Notes under the pieces: model-generated
What the model saw: only the letters and a program-made list of their open reading frames with translations
What the model was told of the DNA's origin: nothing
The model's database searches: none
Position numbers and translations under genes: made by a program
In this document: positions 34,112 through 42,972 of the stretch, piece after piece
Numbering within the stretch: position 1 is the stretch's first letter
Layout of the letters: every line of letters starts with the position of its first letter
Origin: Thermocrinis sp.
GTDB lineage: Bacteria; Aquificota; Aquificia; Aquificales; Aquificaceae
DNA length: 64,000 nucleotides
Assembly (NCBI GenBank): GCA_020833645.1
Contig: JAJHRQ010000001.1
Location: 1 to 64,000, forward strand
Direction of reading: 5' to 3'

Positions 34112-34555
34112 ATGATAAAGGTAAGGGAAATGGAAAAGGAAGACCTACCGGAGGTCTTCAGAATCAACAAAGAGAACTTTACCACCGATGCGTGGACTAT
34201 GGAGGGCTTTGAAAGGGAGTTTAAGCTTCCTTACTCGGTTAGGTTTGTGGCGGAGGTGGAGGGCAAGCTTGTAGGATACTGCATCCTTTGGCTGATAGAA
34301 GACTGCGCCCACGTTATGACCTTTGCAATAGACCGGGCTTACTGGGGAAGAGGTATAGGAAAGGAGTTTTTAAGGGAAGTTTTAAACAGGCTTAAGGGCA
34401 AGGTTAAAAAGGTGCAATTGGACGTTAGAAAGTCAAACATAAGGGCTATTAGGCTCTATCAGGCTTTAAACTTTTACATCGTAGGAGAAAGGAGGCATTA
34501 TTATTCCGATGGCGAAAATGCTATTCAGATGGAGTATAGCTTTGATGGTCTTTAG
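34112..34555 (+). CDS. rimI: GNAT acetyltransferase, RimI-like
   Basis: 147 aa. FAIDRAYWGRGIGKEFLREVL is the acetyl-CoA pyrophosphate loop (R/Q-x-x-G-x-G/A), followed by VRKSNIRAIRLYQALNFYIVGERRHYY, the RimI-type C-terminus. It is expected to acetylate the N-terminal alanine of ribosomal S18 or related proteins. The third start codon of ATG-GTG-ATG is chosen because of its distance from the -10 box. Confidence 0.85.
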   Translation: MIKVREMEKEDLPEVFRINKENFTTDAWTMEGFEREFKLPYSVRFVAEVEGKLVGYCILWLIEDCAHVMTFAIDRAYWGRGIGKEFLREVLNRLKGKVKKVQLDVRKSNIRAIRLYQALNFYIVGERRHYYSDGENAIQMEYSFDGL

Positions 34556-34646
34556 CCTTTTTGCCTCTGGTTCTCCTTCTTTGCAAGAGGCAGAGGTTAT
34601 ATACCTTCCGGAGATCCACGACAACCTCATTACAGAGAACTACTAA
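34509..34646 (+). pseudogene. Truncated secreted protein (signal peptide + 25 residues)
   Basis: Starting at ATG 34509 inside the rimI end, 45 codons read MAKMLFRWSIALMVFSLFASG, a good signal peptide, then EAEVIYLPEIHDNLI before a TAA at 34644. The stop arises just where the frame runs into the TnpB relic, so a secreted-protein gene was probably cut by insertion. The original product is unknown. Confidence 0.5.
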
Positions 34647-34933
34647 AGGACAAGGAGTTTTTGGCGTGCGCTATTGCCAAGGTAGATGAACGGATTAATA
34701 AGCTGAAGAGTGAGTTAAAGAAGGAGAAGAATGAATACAAAAAGAACGCACTCAAGGAGAGGGTTAAGCGGTTAAGGAAGTATTTAAAGTTATTGCTTTT
34801 CTATACACGGGACAGCGGGAAGAGTGAGCCAGCTACCCAACAAGCGGTCAATCGCTGGCGGAAACCGATGAGGGGTAGGGCAAAGACCCTACAAAAAAGC
34901 TGGCAAGTTCTTTCCGTATTGAGCAGGACATAA
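34631..34933 (+). pseudogene. TnpB C-terminal relic
   Basis: The frame YRELLKDKEFLACAIAK ... KKEKNEYKKNALKERVKRL ... WQVL matches the C-terminal part of the intact TnpB at 42973-44529 (YERLLKDKVYLEFAL, EKESNEYKRNALKSEL, WQVL). Everything before this, including the RuvC domain, is gone. The DNA also keeps the hairpins of the probable omega-RNA. Confidence 0.75.
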
Positions 34934-35037
34934 GGGACATAAGAACCGAACTAAAGGGAATGAGAAAGGAGATCACAGAGATCAAGGCCCTTCTTTACAG
35001 AGTTCTAGAAATTCCTCACAGAGAGGACAAAGGGTAA
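34927..35037 (+). pseudogene. C-terminal fragment of a coiled-coil paralogue
   Basis: 37 codons encode DIRDIRTELKGMRKEITEIKALLYRVLEIPH and a short end, matching the shared tail of the array at 25-26.5 kb (LREEIKEIRLLLYKVLEVPH). There is no head or membrane helix. It abuts the TnpB relic directly. Confidence 0.6.
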
Positions 35038-35047
35038 ATCTGCATAT

Positions 35048-35063
35048 TTCACAGAAACTTCAC
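35048..35063 (+). promoter_or_regulatory. TTCAC direct repeat upstream of the pilY1 operon
   Basis: TTCACAGAAACTTCAC has two TTCAC units 11 bp apart, 50 bp before the first gene. The same 16-mer with two substitutions occurs upstream of the pilin genes (42843-42858). Confidence 0.45.
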
Positions 35064-35113
35064 GCAAAGGGCAGGAGGGTGGGTTAATCTAAAAATTGAA
35101 GAAGGAGGAGAAG

Positions 35114-35374
35114 ATGAGAAGGTTGATGCTTGGGCTAATACTATTTACTTTCTCCTTAGCTGGAGAGATCCTTCAGGGTCCTTTTGCAATAAAGGGGAAT
35201 CATCTTTATGCAAGGGATAAACTGGTTGGAACCTTGGCAAAGAGTGTGGCAATTATAAAGATCGACGGGTCTGCGGTAAACCCAGAATCCCTTCAGTTCG
35301 CCAGAATTGTGGAAATAGAAAAGGACCCTGCGGGAAACATTATCAAAATTAGGATTCTCGGCTGGGAGGATTAA
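35114..35374 (+). CDS. Small exported protein leading the pilY1 operon
   Basis: 86 aa from ATG 35114, chosen for the SD GAAGGAGG just upstream. MRRLMLGLILFTFSLAG is a signal peptide. The mature part (EILQGPFAIKGNHLYARDKLVGTLAKSV) is beta-rich and not recognised. It ends 2 bp before pilY1, so a pilus-related role is likely. Confidence 0.7.
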   Translation: MRRLMLGLILFTFSLAGEILQGPFAIKGNHLYARDKLVGTLAKSVAIIKIDGSAVNPESLQFARIVEIEKDPAGNIIKIRILGWED

Positions 35375-35376
35375 AG

Positions 35377-38300
35377 ATGCGAAAACTACTATTGTTGGTG
35401 CTTGTAATTTTGATGTCCTTTGGACTGCAAAGGTCTTACAGCGCCAACATGACTGACTATTGCTACATCCCACCGATCGCAGGGCTACAGGTTAAACCCA
35501 ATGTCTTGATCGTTATGGACTTCTCAGGTTCAATGCAGTTTCCAGCTTATGTGCCATGCAATTTCTACGGATACTCAAATTATAGTACAACAAATAGAAC
35601 GCTTAATGTAGCCCTGTGTGGAGCAAACACAGCAACATCTTCTTCCTCTTGGAAGTATGACCCTTCAAAGACTTACTATGGATACTTTGACCCAAACAGA
35701 TGCTATACGTATAATGGGTCTCTCGGAGCTTTCCAAGAAAACAGTTGCAACTGCTCCAATAGAATTGGGACATCTAGTTGTATCTCTGGCAATCTGCTTA
35801 ACTGGATAACAACCACACGTATTGATATAGCAAGGTGGGTGCTAACGGGTGGGAGAACAAGTCCCTCGAATCCAAACACCTTGGAAAGTGAAGGTGCAAC
35901 ATATACCATATATGACAATAATTTAAAGTGTAGCTTTACCGTAAGTGCGTCCACCACAACCAGCAGAGTACTTACCATCTCGAACTATAATGGCGCTTGC
36001 CCTATTTCAATAACAAACGCCAACATAAGAATCCGCCCATCTGACCCAAGCTCAATAAAAGGAGTCATACACTCTTTCTGCGACACTTCCGACCTAAACG
36101 GACAGATAAGTGAAAAGTGTCAGCTCATCATGGAATTTATGGTTTTTGCGAGTGATTCAAGATATGGATTAATTAGAGTAGGGAAAAACGCTACAATCTC
36201 AGACTTAATAAACGGTATAAACAGGGAAACTCCATACTGGGGGACACCTACCGGTGAAGCCCTATGGGAAGCCTACGATTATTACAAGCAAAGCAATGAC
36301 TACCCCTATGCATCAAACAGTAACCACATAAACAGAGGAAACGCCAACGCGGACCCATACTACGACGGTAGTGGTGGAAACAGCAAACCTGTTCCCTGTA
36401 GAAAGGGTTTTGTGCTTTTGATCTCTGACGGAGCTTGGAACGGAAGAGTAGACCCGGTGGTGCCTGCCAGAATTATGGCAACCCAAGACCTAAGGGCTGA
36501 CATTCCGGGCAAGCAAGATGTATATACCTACGCAATTTATGCCTTTGGCGACACAGACCCAACTACTGCCCTGCAGGGCAAACAGGCGATGATCACCACC
36601 GCCATATTCGGAGGTTTTGACGACAAAGATGGCAACACATGGCCTTATCCCTTTATCAATATACAATATCCAAACGGCTCTGGCATTTGTAGCAGTTTAG
36701 AAGGTACTGTTAGCATCAACATCCAAACTCCCACAACAACCTATTGCAACAGCAGGGGTGTTGTTTATCCTCTTCCTGAGTGTAATCCCTCTGGCACCTG
36801 GAATAGCCAATGTGCAGAGTGGGATACTGCGTTCAATTCTCCTAAAGACGGACTTCCTTATAACTTTTACGAAGCAAGCGATGCGCCCACTTTGAAAAGC
36901 GCACTTATAAGCGCACTTACTGACATCCTCCGCCGTGCGTCCTCTGGTGCCACCGTTGCCACCCTTACCTCAAGAACTAGTGTATCCTCCCTTATAGTCC
37001 AACCTTACTACTATCCCAAATACATAATGCAGGATGGCAAAGAGGTCTCTTGGCTTGGCTTTCTCAGGTCTTTTTGGATAGATACGACGCAAAACCTGAG
37101 GGAAGACACCACAAAGGACAGAATCTTGAACATAGCTGGCGCCGTTATTGACAAAATATTCCAATTCTTCTTTGATCCAAACGCAAATGAAACAAAAGTT
37201 GCCATACTGCAAGGCTCAGACACAACCTCCTCTTGTGTGATGGAAGGAACAAAATCCATAAATCAACTTATCCCTGTCTTTGATGCGGGTTGTCAGCTTG
37301 CCAACAGAGACCCATCAGACAGGAAAATTCTCTATAACAAAGATGGAACTCTTACTTCCTTTACCACCTCAGAGTCAAGCTACCTTAGCAACATATGGAA
37401 GGTTTGTTCCAACAACCCAGCGGTGCTTTGCACCAACAATGGAGATTGTGGTGGTGGGACTTGCCAACCAGCCGACGCCAGCTACATCATAAGATATCTA
37501 AGAGGTGAAAATCTATGTCCAGACCCCAAGAATTGTTCTTACCCTGATTATGTAAAAAGGACAAGGGAGGTGGATATAGCCAACTTCTGCCCAGGTGCGA
37601 GTGGATTGAAGACTTGGAAGATTGGAGATATAATAAACTCCACCCCCTCGGTGGTTAGCTATGAGCCAGTGAATATCTACCACCTACGCTATAACGACAC
37701 TACCTACCTTCAATACATACGCACAGACGCATACAAAAACAGAACAAGCTTTTTGTTTGTGGGTGCCAACGATGGTATGCTCCACGCCTTTAGGGTGGGC
37801 AGAACAGTCCAAACGGGGGACACAAACAGACCAACAAGGGTGGTAAATGCCTACAATGATATGTCCAGTGATTTAGTGGGCAGGGAAGAGTGGGCATTTA
37901 TTCCAAGGAATGCTTTGCCCTATTTGGTATGGTATGGTAATCCAAGCTATTGCAGGGTCCCAACGGTGGATTATAGAACCGTGATATTTGATGCATCAAT
38001 AGGCGGTCCTGCTAACGCAGACAAAACGGTAAGCAGTTGGAGAACCATCCTGATCGGCACAATGGGCTTTGGTGGCAAGGCTATAACAACAAGTGCAGGG
38101 ACCTTCTCTTCCTCTGTCTTTGCCCTTGACCTGACCGATTGGCTAAACGGCACAAGCGCCCAACCTACCCTTCTGTGGGAAGTATCTCTTCCTGATGGAA
38201 CGCTAACCACCTCTTACCCCGCAGTGGTGCGTCTTGGAGACCCCAACAAAAACGGCGAGTGGTATGTAGTTATAGGTAGCGGGCCGTTAAACCCTGAAGG

Positions 38301-39360
38301 AACAAGCTTTACAAGTCAGCCCAAGCTGTACTTTATAGACTTGAGGAGCGGGAACATTGTTAATCAGATAAACATTCCAGCCACTGGTGGTGTGAGCTTT
38401 GCAGTGGGAGATATTGCGGTGGTGGATGTGGATAACGATTATCAGGACGATTTAATTTACTTTGGAGCTTATGGAAAGACCAACACGGGCAATGTCTGGG
38501 GCAATTTCTACAGACTGAGTTTGAAGTCTGGAACCGTCTACAAATCTGTGTCTGCCCTGACCTCAAGCGATATATGCACCGCAATAGACCTTAGCACCTT
38601 TGCGACCGCGGGCAACACTCCTCCTGTCTTTGGTGCCCCCAGCTTTACGAAAGATGAAAACGGCAAACTGTGGGTATTCTTTGGAACGGGTAGGTATGTA
38701 ATGGACAGTTCCGATAAGGCTATATCTTACGATAACTACCTCATAGGCTTCAAGGATGAGAACTGGAACAGTGGCACATGTCCTACTGCATACACAAGAG
38801 CCCAGCTCACAGATATAACAAACCAGCCCCTCACGATAACAATAACCGAGGTAAAACAGGTCTGTATGTGTGATGCCAGCGGTTGTGGAATGCAAAATGT
38901 AGTCTATGATGCGTATAGTAGTAGCGTGCCTCCCGAACCACCAATAGGATGGTATTACAGGCTGACGGGAGAGGCTATTTACTCACAACCGCTTGTTATA
39001 GGTGGTATAGTGGATGCCCTAACCTATGTGCCACCGCAGGACATCTGTCAGATGGAAGGCAGTTCAAACTTAATATCTGTCTATTACAAGACAGGAAGAC
39101 CTTTCCCAAGACCTTCTGTGCTCTCTCCGAACGTGGTGAGCGGAACCATTGAAGTAGGACGGTCTGCCCAATTACTACAGAAGATCTCGGTGGGTCAAGG
39201 GATTCCACCCATAGGCAATCCCTTCCAAGCCTTGCAATCTTCTCAGGCAAGCCAACAGTTGGAGAAGTTCGCCCAAATATCCACTGGAGTGGTGCTTAGG
39301 ATGACACAGCAAAAGGCTACAACTGCGGAGGAGAAGTTCCTGCTATGGATAGAAAAGTAA
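35377..39360 (+). CDS. pilY1: Type IV pilus tip adhesin/assembly protein PilY1
   Basis: 1327 aa with an N-terminal signal peptide. The N-terminal half is a von Willebrand A-like domain with MIDAS start VMDFSGSMQF (DxSxS). The C-terminal half is the PilY1 beta-propeller: FVGANDGMLHAF near 790 and the calcium loop DVDNDYQDDLIYF near 1020. Many Cys in the first third suggest disulfides. PilY1 sits at the pilus tip with minor pilins, counteracts retraction and mediates adhesion. Its 3' end overlaps the first minor pilin by 16 bp. Confidence 0.92.
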   Translation: MRKLLLLVLVILMSFGLQRSYSANMTDYCYIPPIAGLQVKPNVLIVMDFSGSMQFPAYVPCNFYGYSNYSTTNRTLNVALCGANTATSSSSWKYDPSKTYYGYFDPNRCYTYNGSLGAFQENSCNCSNRIGTSSCISGNLLNWITTTRIDIARWVLTGGRTSPSNPNTLESEGATYTIYDNNLKCSFTVSASTTTSRVLTISNYNGACPISITNANIRIRPSDPSSIKGVIHSFCDTSDLNGQISEKCQLIMEFMVFASDSRYGLIRVGKNATISDLINGINRETPYWGTPTGEALWEAYDYYKQSNDYPYASNSNHINRGNANADPYYDGSGGNSKPVPCRKGFVLLISDGAWNGRVDPVVPARIMATQDLRADIPGKQDVYTYAIYAFGDTDPTTALQGKQAMITTAIFGGFDDKDGNTWPYPFINIQYPNGSGICSSLEGTVSINIQTPTTTYCNSRGVVYPLPECNPSGTWNSQCAEWDTAFNSPKDGLPYNFYEASDAPTLKSALISALTDILRRASSGATVATLTSRTSVSSLIVQPYYYPKYIMQDGKEVSWLGFLRSFWIDTTQNLREDTTKDRILNIAGAVIDKIFQFFFDPNANETKVAILQGSDTTSSCVMEGTKSINQLIPVFDAGCQLANRDPSDRKILYNKDGTLTSFTTSESSYLSNIWKVCSNNPAVLCTNNGDCGGGTCQPADASYIIRYLRGENLCPDPKNCSYPDYVKRTREVDIANFCPGASGLKTWKIGDIINSTPSVVSYEPVNIYHLRYNDTTYLQYIRTDAYKNRTSFLFVGANDGMLHAFRVGRTVQTGDTNRPTRVVNAYNDMSSDLVGREEWAFIPRNALPYLVWYGNPSYCRVPTVDYRTVIFDASIGGPANADKTVSSWRTILIGTMGFGGKAITTSAGTFSSSVFALDLTDWLNGTSAQPTLLWEVSLPDGTLTTSYPAVVRLGDPNKNGEWYVVIGSGPLNPEGTSFTSQPKLYFIDLRSGNIVNQINIPATGGVSFAVGDIAVVDVDNDYQDDLIYFGAYGKTNTGNVWGNFYRLSLKSGTVYKSVSALTSSDICTAIDLSTFATAGNTPPVFGAPSFTKDENGKLWVFFGTGRYVMDSSDKAISYDNYLIGFKDENWNSGTCPTAYTRAQLTDITNQPLTITITEVKQVCMCDASGCGMQNVVYDAYSSSVPPEPPIGWYYRLTGEAIYSQPLVIGGIVDALTYVPPQDICQMEGSSNLISVYYKTGRPFPRPSVLSPNVVSGTIEVGRSAQLLQKISVGQGIPPIGNPFQALQSSQASQQLEKFAQISTGVVLRMTQQKATTAEEKFLLWIEK

Positions 39361-39839
39361 AAGGTATAACCATAATGGAGGTGCTGGTGGTTATGGCTAT
39401 AATTGCCATACTTGCCAGCGCCAGCATATTGGGTTTAAGAAATCTTGTGGAGAGGCAAAGGCTTTATTCTGCGATGACCCAAGTTGCCAACGACCTAAAG
39501 GAGGCTCAGTTTAGGTCTATGTCCTCCAACATGATCTGGGGTGTGAGGTTCTGTGGGGGTGTAAGCCAATACAAAATCTTTGCGGTTGATCCTGCCACCG
39601 TCGGTAGTGGATGCCCAAGGGACGCCAATCCATCTTGCACAAACGATGCAACCACGCAGAGATTGGTCTCATTTCCACCCGGTGTTTTGCCTCAGGCGGA
39701 TTTTTATGTTCTCTTTGATAGAAGGGGTTATCCTCTAAACTGGAGCTGTGGCATAGGGGCTGGCAACATTACCCTAAGGAATAGCTACGGAAGTAGAACC
39801 GTGATCGTAGATAGCGTTGGGAGGATAAGGTATGAATAA
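39345..39839 (+). CDS. Minor pseudopilin, GspH/FimT (FimU-like)
   Basis: 164 aa. The prepilin site is [23 protein letters not shown], with Gly before the cut and Glu at +5. The C-terminal part carries the GspH/FimT-type GVRFCGG and two Cys pairs. It is made with PilY1 and the next three minor pilins as the tip complex that primes pilus assembly. The site overlaps the pilY1 end. Confidence 0.85.
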   Translation: MDRKVKGITIMEVLVVMAIIAILASASILGLRNLVERQRLYSAMTQVANDLKEAQFRSMSSNMIWGVRFCGGVSQYKIFAVDPATVGSGCPRDANPSCTNDATTQRLVSFPPGVLPQADFYVLFDRRGYPLNWSCGIGAGNITLRNSYGSRTVIVDSVGRIRYE

Positions 39840-40494
39840 AAAAGGCTTTACCATAATAGAGCTTTTGGTTGCCTTTGTGATCCTTTTTATACTCATGACG
39901 GGCTTTTTGAAGGGGATACTGCTTTACATGGACTATCAAATAAACAACGGGCTAAAAAACAAGGCAAGCGAAATTGCCGTCAAGATGTCCTCCCAAATAC
40001 AAACTGCCAAGTTAGATACGAATGCCACATCTTGCTTGTCAAACAGCACAAATCCCTTTCTTTGCGATGCACGATACACCTATCCCTACAACTGGGGCTT
40101 CGCTCGGTGCGACAGTGGAAACTGCACCTTTGAGGTGCAAGACTTAGACGGTGATGGAATAGCGGACTTTTATGACCCCTACAATGGGCTGAATGGGAAT
40201 TTCAAAACAAACCCCACCGATACCGCAGGATGGTTGCGTATAAGACCATGCAATTGTGATGGGAGTAGATGTGGTTGTTGTTATGCAGATGGCACTCAAA
40301 TTAACAATGCCACCTTTACATGCGGTGAGAAGTATAGGGGAAGGTTCATATATGCTGGAACCACTTTGGCGAAGCTTATTAACCCTGCCACCAATTTAGA
40401 GGTGGGAAGGGTTGCTGGTGTGATAGTTTGGTATTTTGATACCAAGGGGAGATACAAGTATATTTCATTACCGGTTATGAGGGATACAAGATGA
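39832..40494 (+). CDS. Minor pilin, PilV-like
   Basis: 220 aa. KKG|FTIIELLVAFVILFILMTGF is the class III signal. The body is Cys-rich (CNCDGSRCGCC near 140) and has DLDGDGIADFYDP, a calcium-binding-like loop. It overlaps both neighbours by a few bases, part of the minor-pilin operon. Confidence 0.82.
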   Translation: MNKKGFTIIELLVAFVILFILMTGFLKGILLYMDYQINNGLKNKASEIAVKMSSQIQTAKLDTNATSCLSNSTNPFLCDARYTYPYNWGFARCDSGNCTFEVQDLDGDGIADFYDPYNGLNGNFKTNPTDTAGWLRIRPCNCDGSRCGCCYADGTQINNATFTCGEKYRGRFIYAGTTLAKLINPATNLEVGRVAGVIVWYFDTKGRYKYISLPVMRDTR

Positions 40495-41399
40495 GAAGAA
40501 AAGGTATAACCCTTGTGGAACTTCTGGTGGTTATAGCCATAGTTGCCCTATCTGCGGGCGGAATTTTCTTTGCCTACAGAAGCTTGGTTAGAGAAACCAT
40601 AAGACAGTCTCTTTTTGCAAAGAACGAGCAGGATGTGGAAGTGCTTTTGACGAGCCTCAGGAAAGACCTTGAGGGTATAGGCTTTGGCGTCCCTGTGGAT
40701 AGGTTAAACTTGGGCACACCCGCCTGCAATGGGCTTACCGCTTTTGCTGGTTCCAACTCTGTTGTGGGTATTGCCCTTAACTGTCTCTCTGGAAGTGATG
40801 AACTTTACTTTTTGAACCTTGCCACCAGAAGCTTTAGAAATTCTGGCTGTTGGTGGGTAAGGGATGGTTCTGGAAACGTAGCAACTCAAGGGCGTAGATG
40901 GACCTTTGAGAACTGTCCTAACAACCCACCAACAGGAGAAAATCTTCTTTGTCTTAATATGGCAAGCAAGGCTACCACCAGTTGCAACTCACCGAACGTA
41001 CTGATATTTACCATGGGAAACAGGGCTTCAGTTGGCGACTTTGCGGTTAGATACTATCTAAGCAGTGCAAACCTGCCAAAGGAATGTGCACCAAACACCT
41101 TCAATTTACTAAAGCAAGTAAACGGTGATGCGGTTGGACAACCCATTGCATCCTGCATTGCGGTCTTTAGGGTTAGATACTTTGACGGTCAAGGCTACAC
41201 AACAACCATTGGTGATATAAACAATCTGCGTGCCATAAGGCTCTGCCTTTTGATGCAGGTGGGTGGAAAGATGGACACACCCATGGACCCACCTAACCGC
41301 TTTGAGCAGTGTGGATATATAACAATAAGCCCTGAGTGGAGGTGGTATAGATGGAAGCTCGTGGAAGAGGACATACCTCTAAGAAATATAAGAAAGTAA
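40491..41399 (+). CDS. Minor pilin, PilW-like
   Basis: 302 aa. [23 protein letters not shown] is the prepilin signal. The length and the late GDINNLRAIRLCLLMQ segment fit PilW. The 4-bp start overlap with PilV and 49-bp end overlap with the next gene show tight coupling. Confidence 0.82.
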   Translation: MRRKGITLVELLVVIAIVALSAGGIFFAYRSLVRETIRQSLFAKNEQDVEVLLTSLRKDLEGIGFGVPVDRLNLGTPACNGLTAFAGSNSVVGIALNCLSGSDELYFLNLATRSFRNSGCWWVRDGSGNVATQGRRWTFENCPNNPPTGENLLCLNMASKATTSCNSPNVLIFTMGNRASVGDFAVRYYLSSANLPKECAPNTFNLLKQVNGDAVGQPIASCIAVFRVRYFDGQGYTTTIGDINNLRAIRLCLLMQVGGKMDTPMDPPNRFEQCGYITISPEWRWYRWKLVEEDIPLRNIRK

Positions 41400-41863
41400 G
41401 GGGTGTGGCACTTATATCCGTTTTGGTCACGGGCATAATGATAGCCATTGTTATCGGTGGGCTTTACTATATACTAACACGCACAATGCTAACCGGAGAA
41501 AGGGTAAGGGTCTATACATCCACAAGAGAGGCTGCAGCGGGTGGTGTTAATTATGCAGTTTTGCAGATAAAGAGCGGTCTTTTTGATACCATGGACCGGC
41601 TTGGGTGCCCTGCTGGTTGGACTTCTGATGGAAACTGCTGCACATCAAACCTAAACTACCGCCTTTCGGGAACAACGCAAACCTTTACAAACAAGATAAC
41701 AATCTGCCTGAAGGGTTATGCTCCTCCACCGGGAGAGGTTGTAGCTGGGGTTGCTTACTCCAGACCTCAAACGGGCGGAAGAGGATACATATACTTAATC
41801 ATCTCTGAGGCTGACGGTCCTCAAAGCTCAAAGTCAAGGGTTGAGGCGGTTTGGGTGAGATAG
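41351..41863 (+). CDS. Minor pilin, PilX-like
   Basis: 170 aa. After a basic start comes RGVALISVLVTGIMIAIVIGGLYY, the PilX_N pattern (G-x-A-L instead of G-F-T-L). It lacks the Glu+5 typical of other pilins, as PilX-family proteins often do. It ends 5 bp before the convergent pilin gene. Confidence 0.75.
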   Translation: MEARGRGHTSKKYKKVRGVALISVLVTGIMIAIVIGGLYYILTRTMLTGERVRVYTSTREAAAGGVNYAVLQIKSGLFDTMDRLGCPAGWTSDGNCCTSNLNYRLSGTTQTFTNKITICLKGYAPPPGEVVAGVAYSRPQTGGRGYIYLIISEADGPQSSKSRVEAVWVR

Positions 41864-41867
41864 TCTT

Positions 41868-42278
41868 TCATTCAACAAAGCACCGAAAGGGTCTAACATC
41901 CACCTGACACACCAGCCTCTGCCCAGTGGCAGAAAAGTAAGCGTGTAGCTTTCCAGCAACCAACTGTCCCGTGTTTGAGCATTGGAAAGCCTCAACTACA
42001 GTAAAATAAACAGTCCCACCCGGAGTGGTGCGGTTTGCCACACAGTTGGGAAATGCAGAATTTCCGATTATTGAGTAGGTCTCCGTTCCAGCTGAGGGAG
42101 GGTCTGTAGAACAATAGGAAGCCACATCCGCCATACAAGCCCTTGCCATCGGAAGGGCATAAGACACAAGCCTTGCCCTTTCTGTGTAGTTTAGGTATTG
42201 GGGAACTGCAATGCTAACAAGGATGGCAATAATGGCAATAACCACCAAAAGCTCTACAAGGGTAAAACCCCTCCTCAT
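41868..42278 (-). CDS. Type IV pilin, major-type (copy 1)
   Basis: 136 aa from ATG 42278, which has GGAGGT 4 bp upstream. [35 protein letters not shown] is a classic pilin N-terminus. The globular part has several Cys, probably including a C-terminal D-loop disulfide (CQVDVRPFRC). It follows copy 2 with an intrinsic terminator between them. Confidence 0.88.
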   Translation of the reverse strand: MRRGFTLVELLVVIAIIAILVSIAVPQYLNYTERARLVSYALPMARACMADVASYCSTDPPSAGTETYSIIGNSAFPNCVANRTTPGGTVYFTVVEAFQCSNTGQLVAGKLHAYFSATGQRLVCQVDVRPFRCFVE

Positions 42279-42290
42279 AATTACCTCCAT

Positions 42291-42313
42291 AAAAAAGCCC
42301 CCAGAAGGGGGCT
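42291..42313 (-). terminator. Intrinsic terminator between the two pilin genes
   Basis: On the minus strand AGCCCCC-TTCTG-GGGGCT followed by TTTTTT, about 20 bp past the stop of pilin copy 2 and just before the SD of copy 1. It should reduce transcription into copy 1, making copy 2 the more abundant pilin. Confidence 0.75.
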
Positions 42314-42332
42314 GGAGGGTTAGGTTATCTTA

Positions 42333-42749
42333 CTATGGCCTCTTCTCTACCGTGCATCTAACGGATTGGTTTTCTGGTTTGCACTTTGCCTGGTAGTCAT
42401 CTATACCTTGAATAGTTGCGATTACTTCAACGGTATCGGGAACTTGTCCATCAGGTTGGCAGTTAACGGTATCCGGTCGATTAAGATTCACCGTCTGACT
42501 TCCAGCTACCGTAATAGAAGTGTTTGCACAGTTAGCCAGCTGGTTAGTGTTTACGGTTTGACCTGCATTTTCCATACAATATGATGCTATATCCAGCATA
42601 CAACCCCTTGCTATCGGCTCCGCGTAGGAGCTTACCCTTGCCTTTCTTTGGTAGCTGAGATACTGCGGTATTGCCAAGGATGCCAAAATGGCTATGATGG
42701 CTATAACTACAAGCAACTCAATTAGGGTGAAACCCTTCCGTTGCCTCAT
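42333..42749 (-). CDS. Type IV pilin, major-type (copy 2, promoter-proximal)
   Basis: 138 aa from ATG 42749, chosen over the track start because GGGAGGTG precedes it. [38 protein letters not shown] is the prepilin signal and N-terminal helix. [10 protein letters not shown] near the C-terminus gives the D-loop disulfide. Likely the main pilus subunit. Confidence 0.9.
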   Translation of the reverse strand: MRQRKGFTLIELLVVIAIIAILASLAIPQYLSYQRKARVSSYAEPIARGCMLDIASYCMENAGQTVNTNQLANCANTSITVAGSQTVNLNRPDTVNCQPDGQVPDTVEVIATIQGIDDYQAKCKPENQSVRCTVEKRP

Positions 42750-42780
42750 GGCTACACCTCCCATAAAGTTTTTCCCTCCC

Positions 42781-42792
42781 GGGACCGGTCCC
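42781..42792. repeat. Perfect 12-bp palindrome in the pilin leader
   Basis: GGGACCGGTCCC lies 32 bp before the pilin copy 2 start, flanked by CCCTCCC and ATAGAGGG that extend the symmetry. It could be a protein-binding site or an mRNA-stabilising hairpin. Confidence 0.5.
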
Positions 42793-42842
42793 ATAGAGGG
42801 TTATGTTTAATTTTATTCCAGGCAAAACAAAAAAATCAAAGC

Positions 42843-42858
42843 TTCACAAATACTTCAC
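42843..42858 (+). promoter_or_regulatory. TTCAC direct repeat upstream of the pilin genes
   Basis: TTCACAAATACTTCAC, two TTCAC units 11 bp apart, about 95-110 bp upstream of pilin copy 2. It matches the element before the pilY1 operon at 14 of 16 positions but is inverted relative to the transcription it precedes. Confidence 0.45.
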
Positions 42859-42913
42859 AAAAACTCCCTATATTATATTCTCTATGGGAGACATCACCAG
42901 GGCAGGCTGAGAC

Positions 42914-42945
42914 TGTTCTAAAAATCCAAACCCATTGACACACAA
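42914..42945 (+). repeat. Copy 2 of the 32-bp repeat, at the tnpB left flank
   Basis: Starts TGTTCTAAAAATCCAAACCC and runs to ACACAA. It contains the -35 of tnpB, so it probably belongs to the left end of the element. The other copy is at 28162-28193. Confidence 0.5.
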
Positions 42946-42963
42946 GAGTTTTAAAGTTAAAAT
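42935..42963 (+). promoter_or_regulatory. tnpB promoter
   Basis: TTGACA (42935-42940), 17 bp, then TAAAAT (42958-42963), the best sigma-70 promoter in the window. The ATG is only 9 bp after the -10 box, so the mRNA is nearly leaderless. Confidence 0.65.
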
Positions 42964-42972
42964 TTAACCCTG

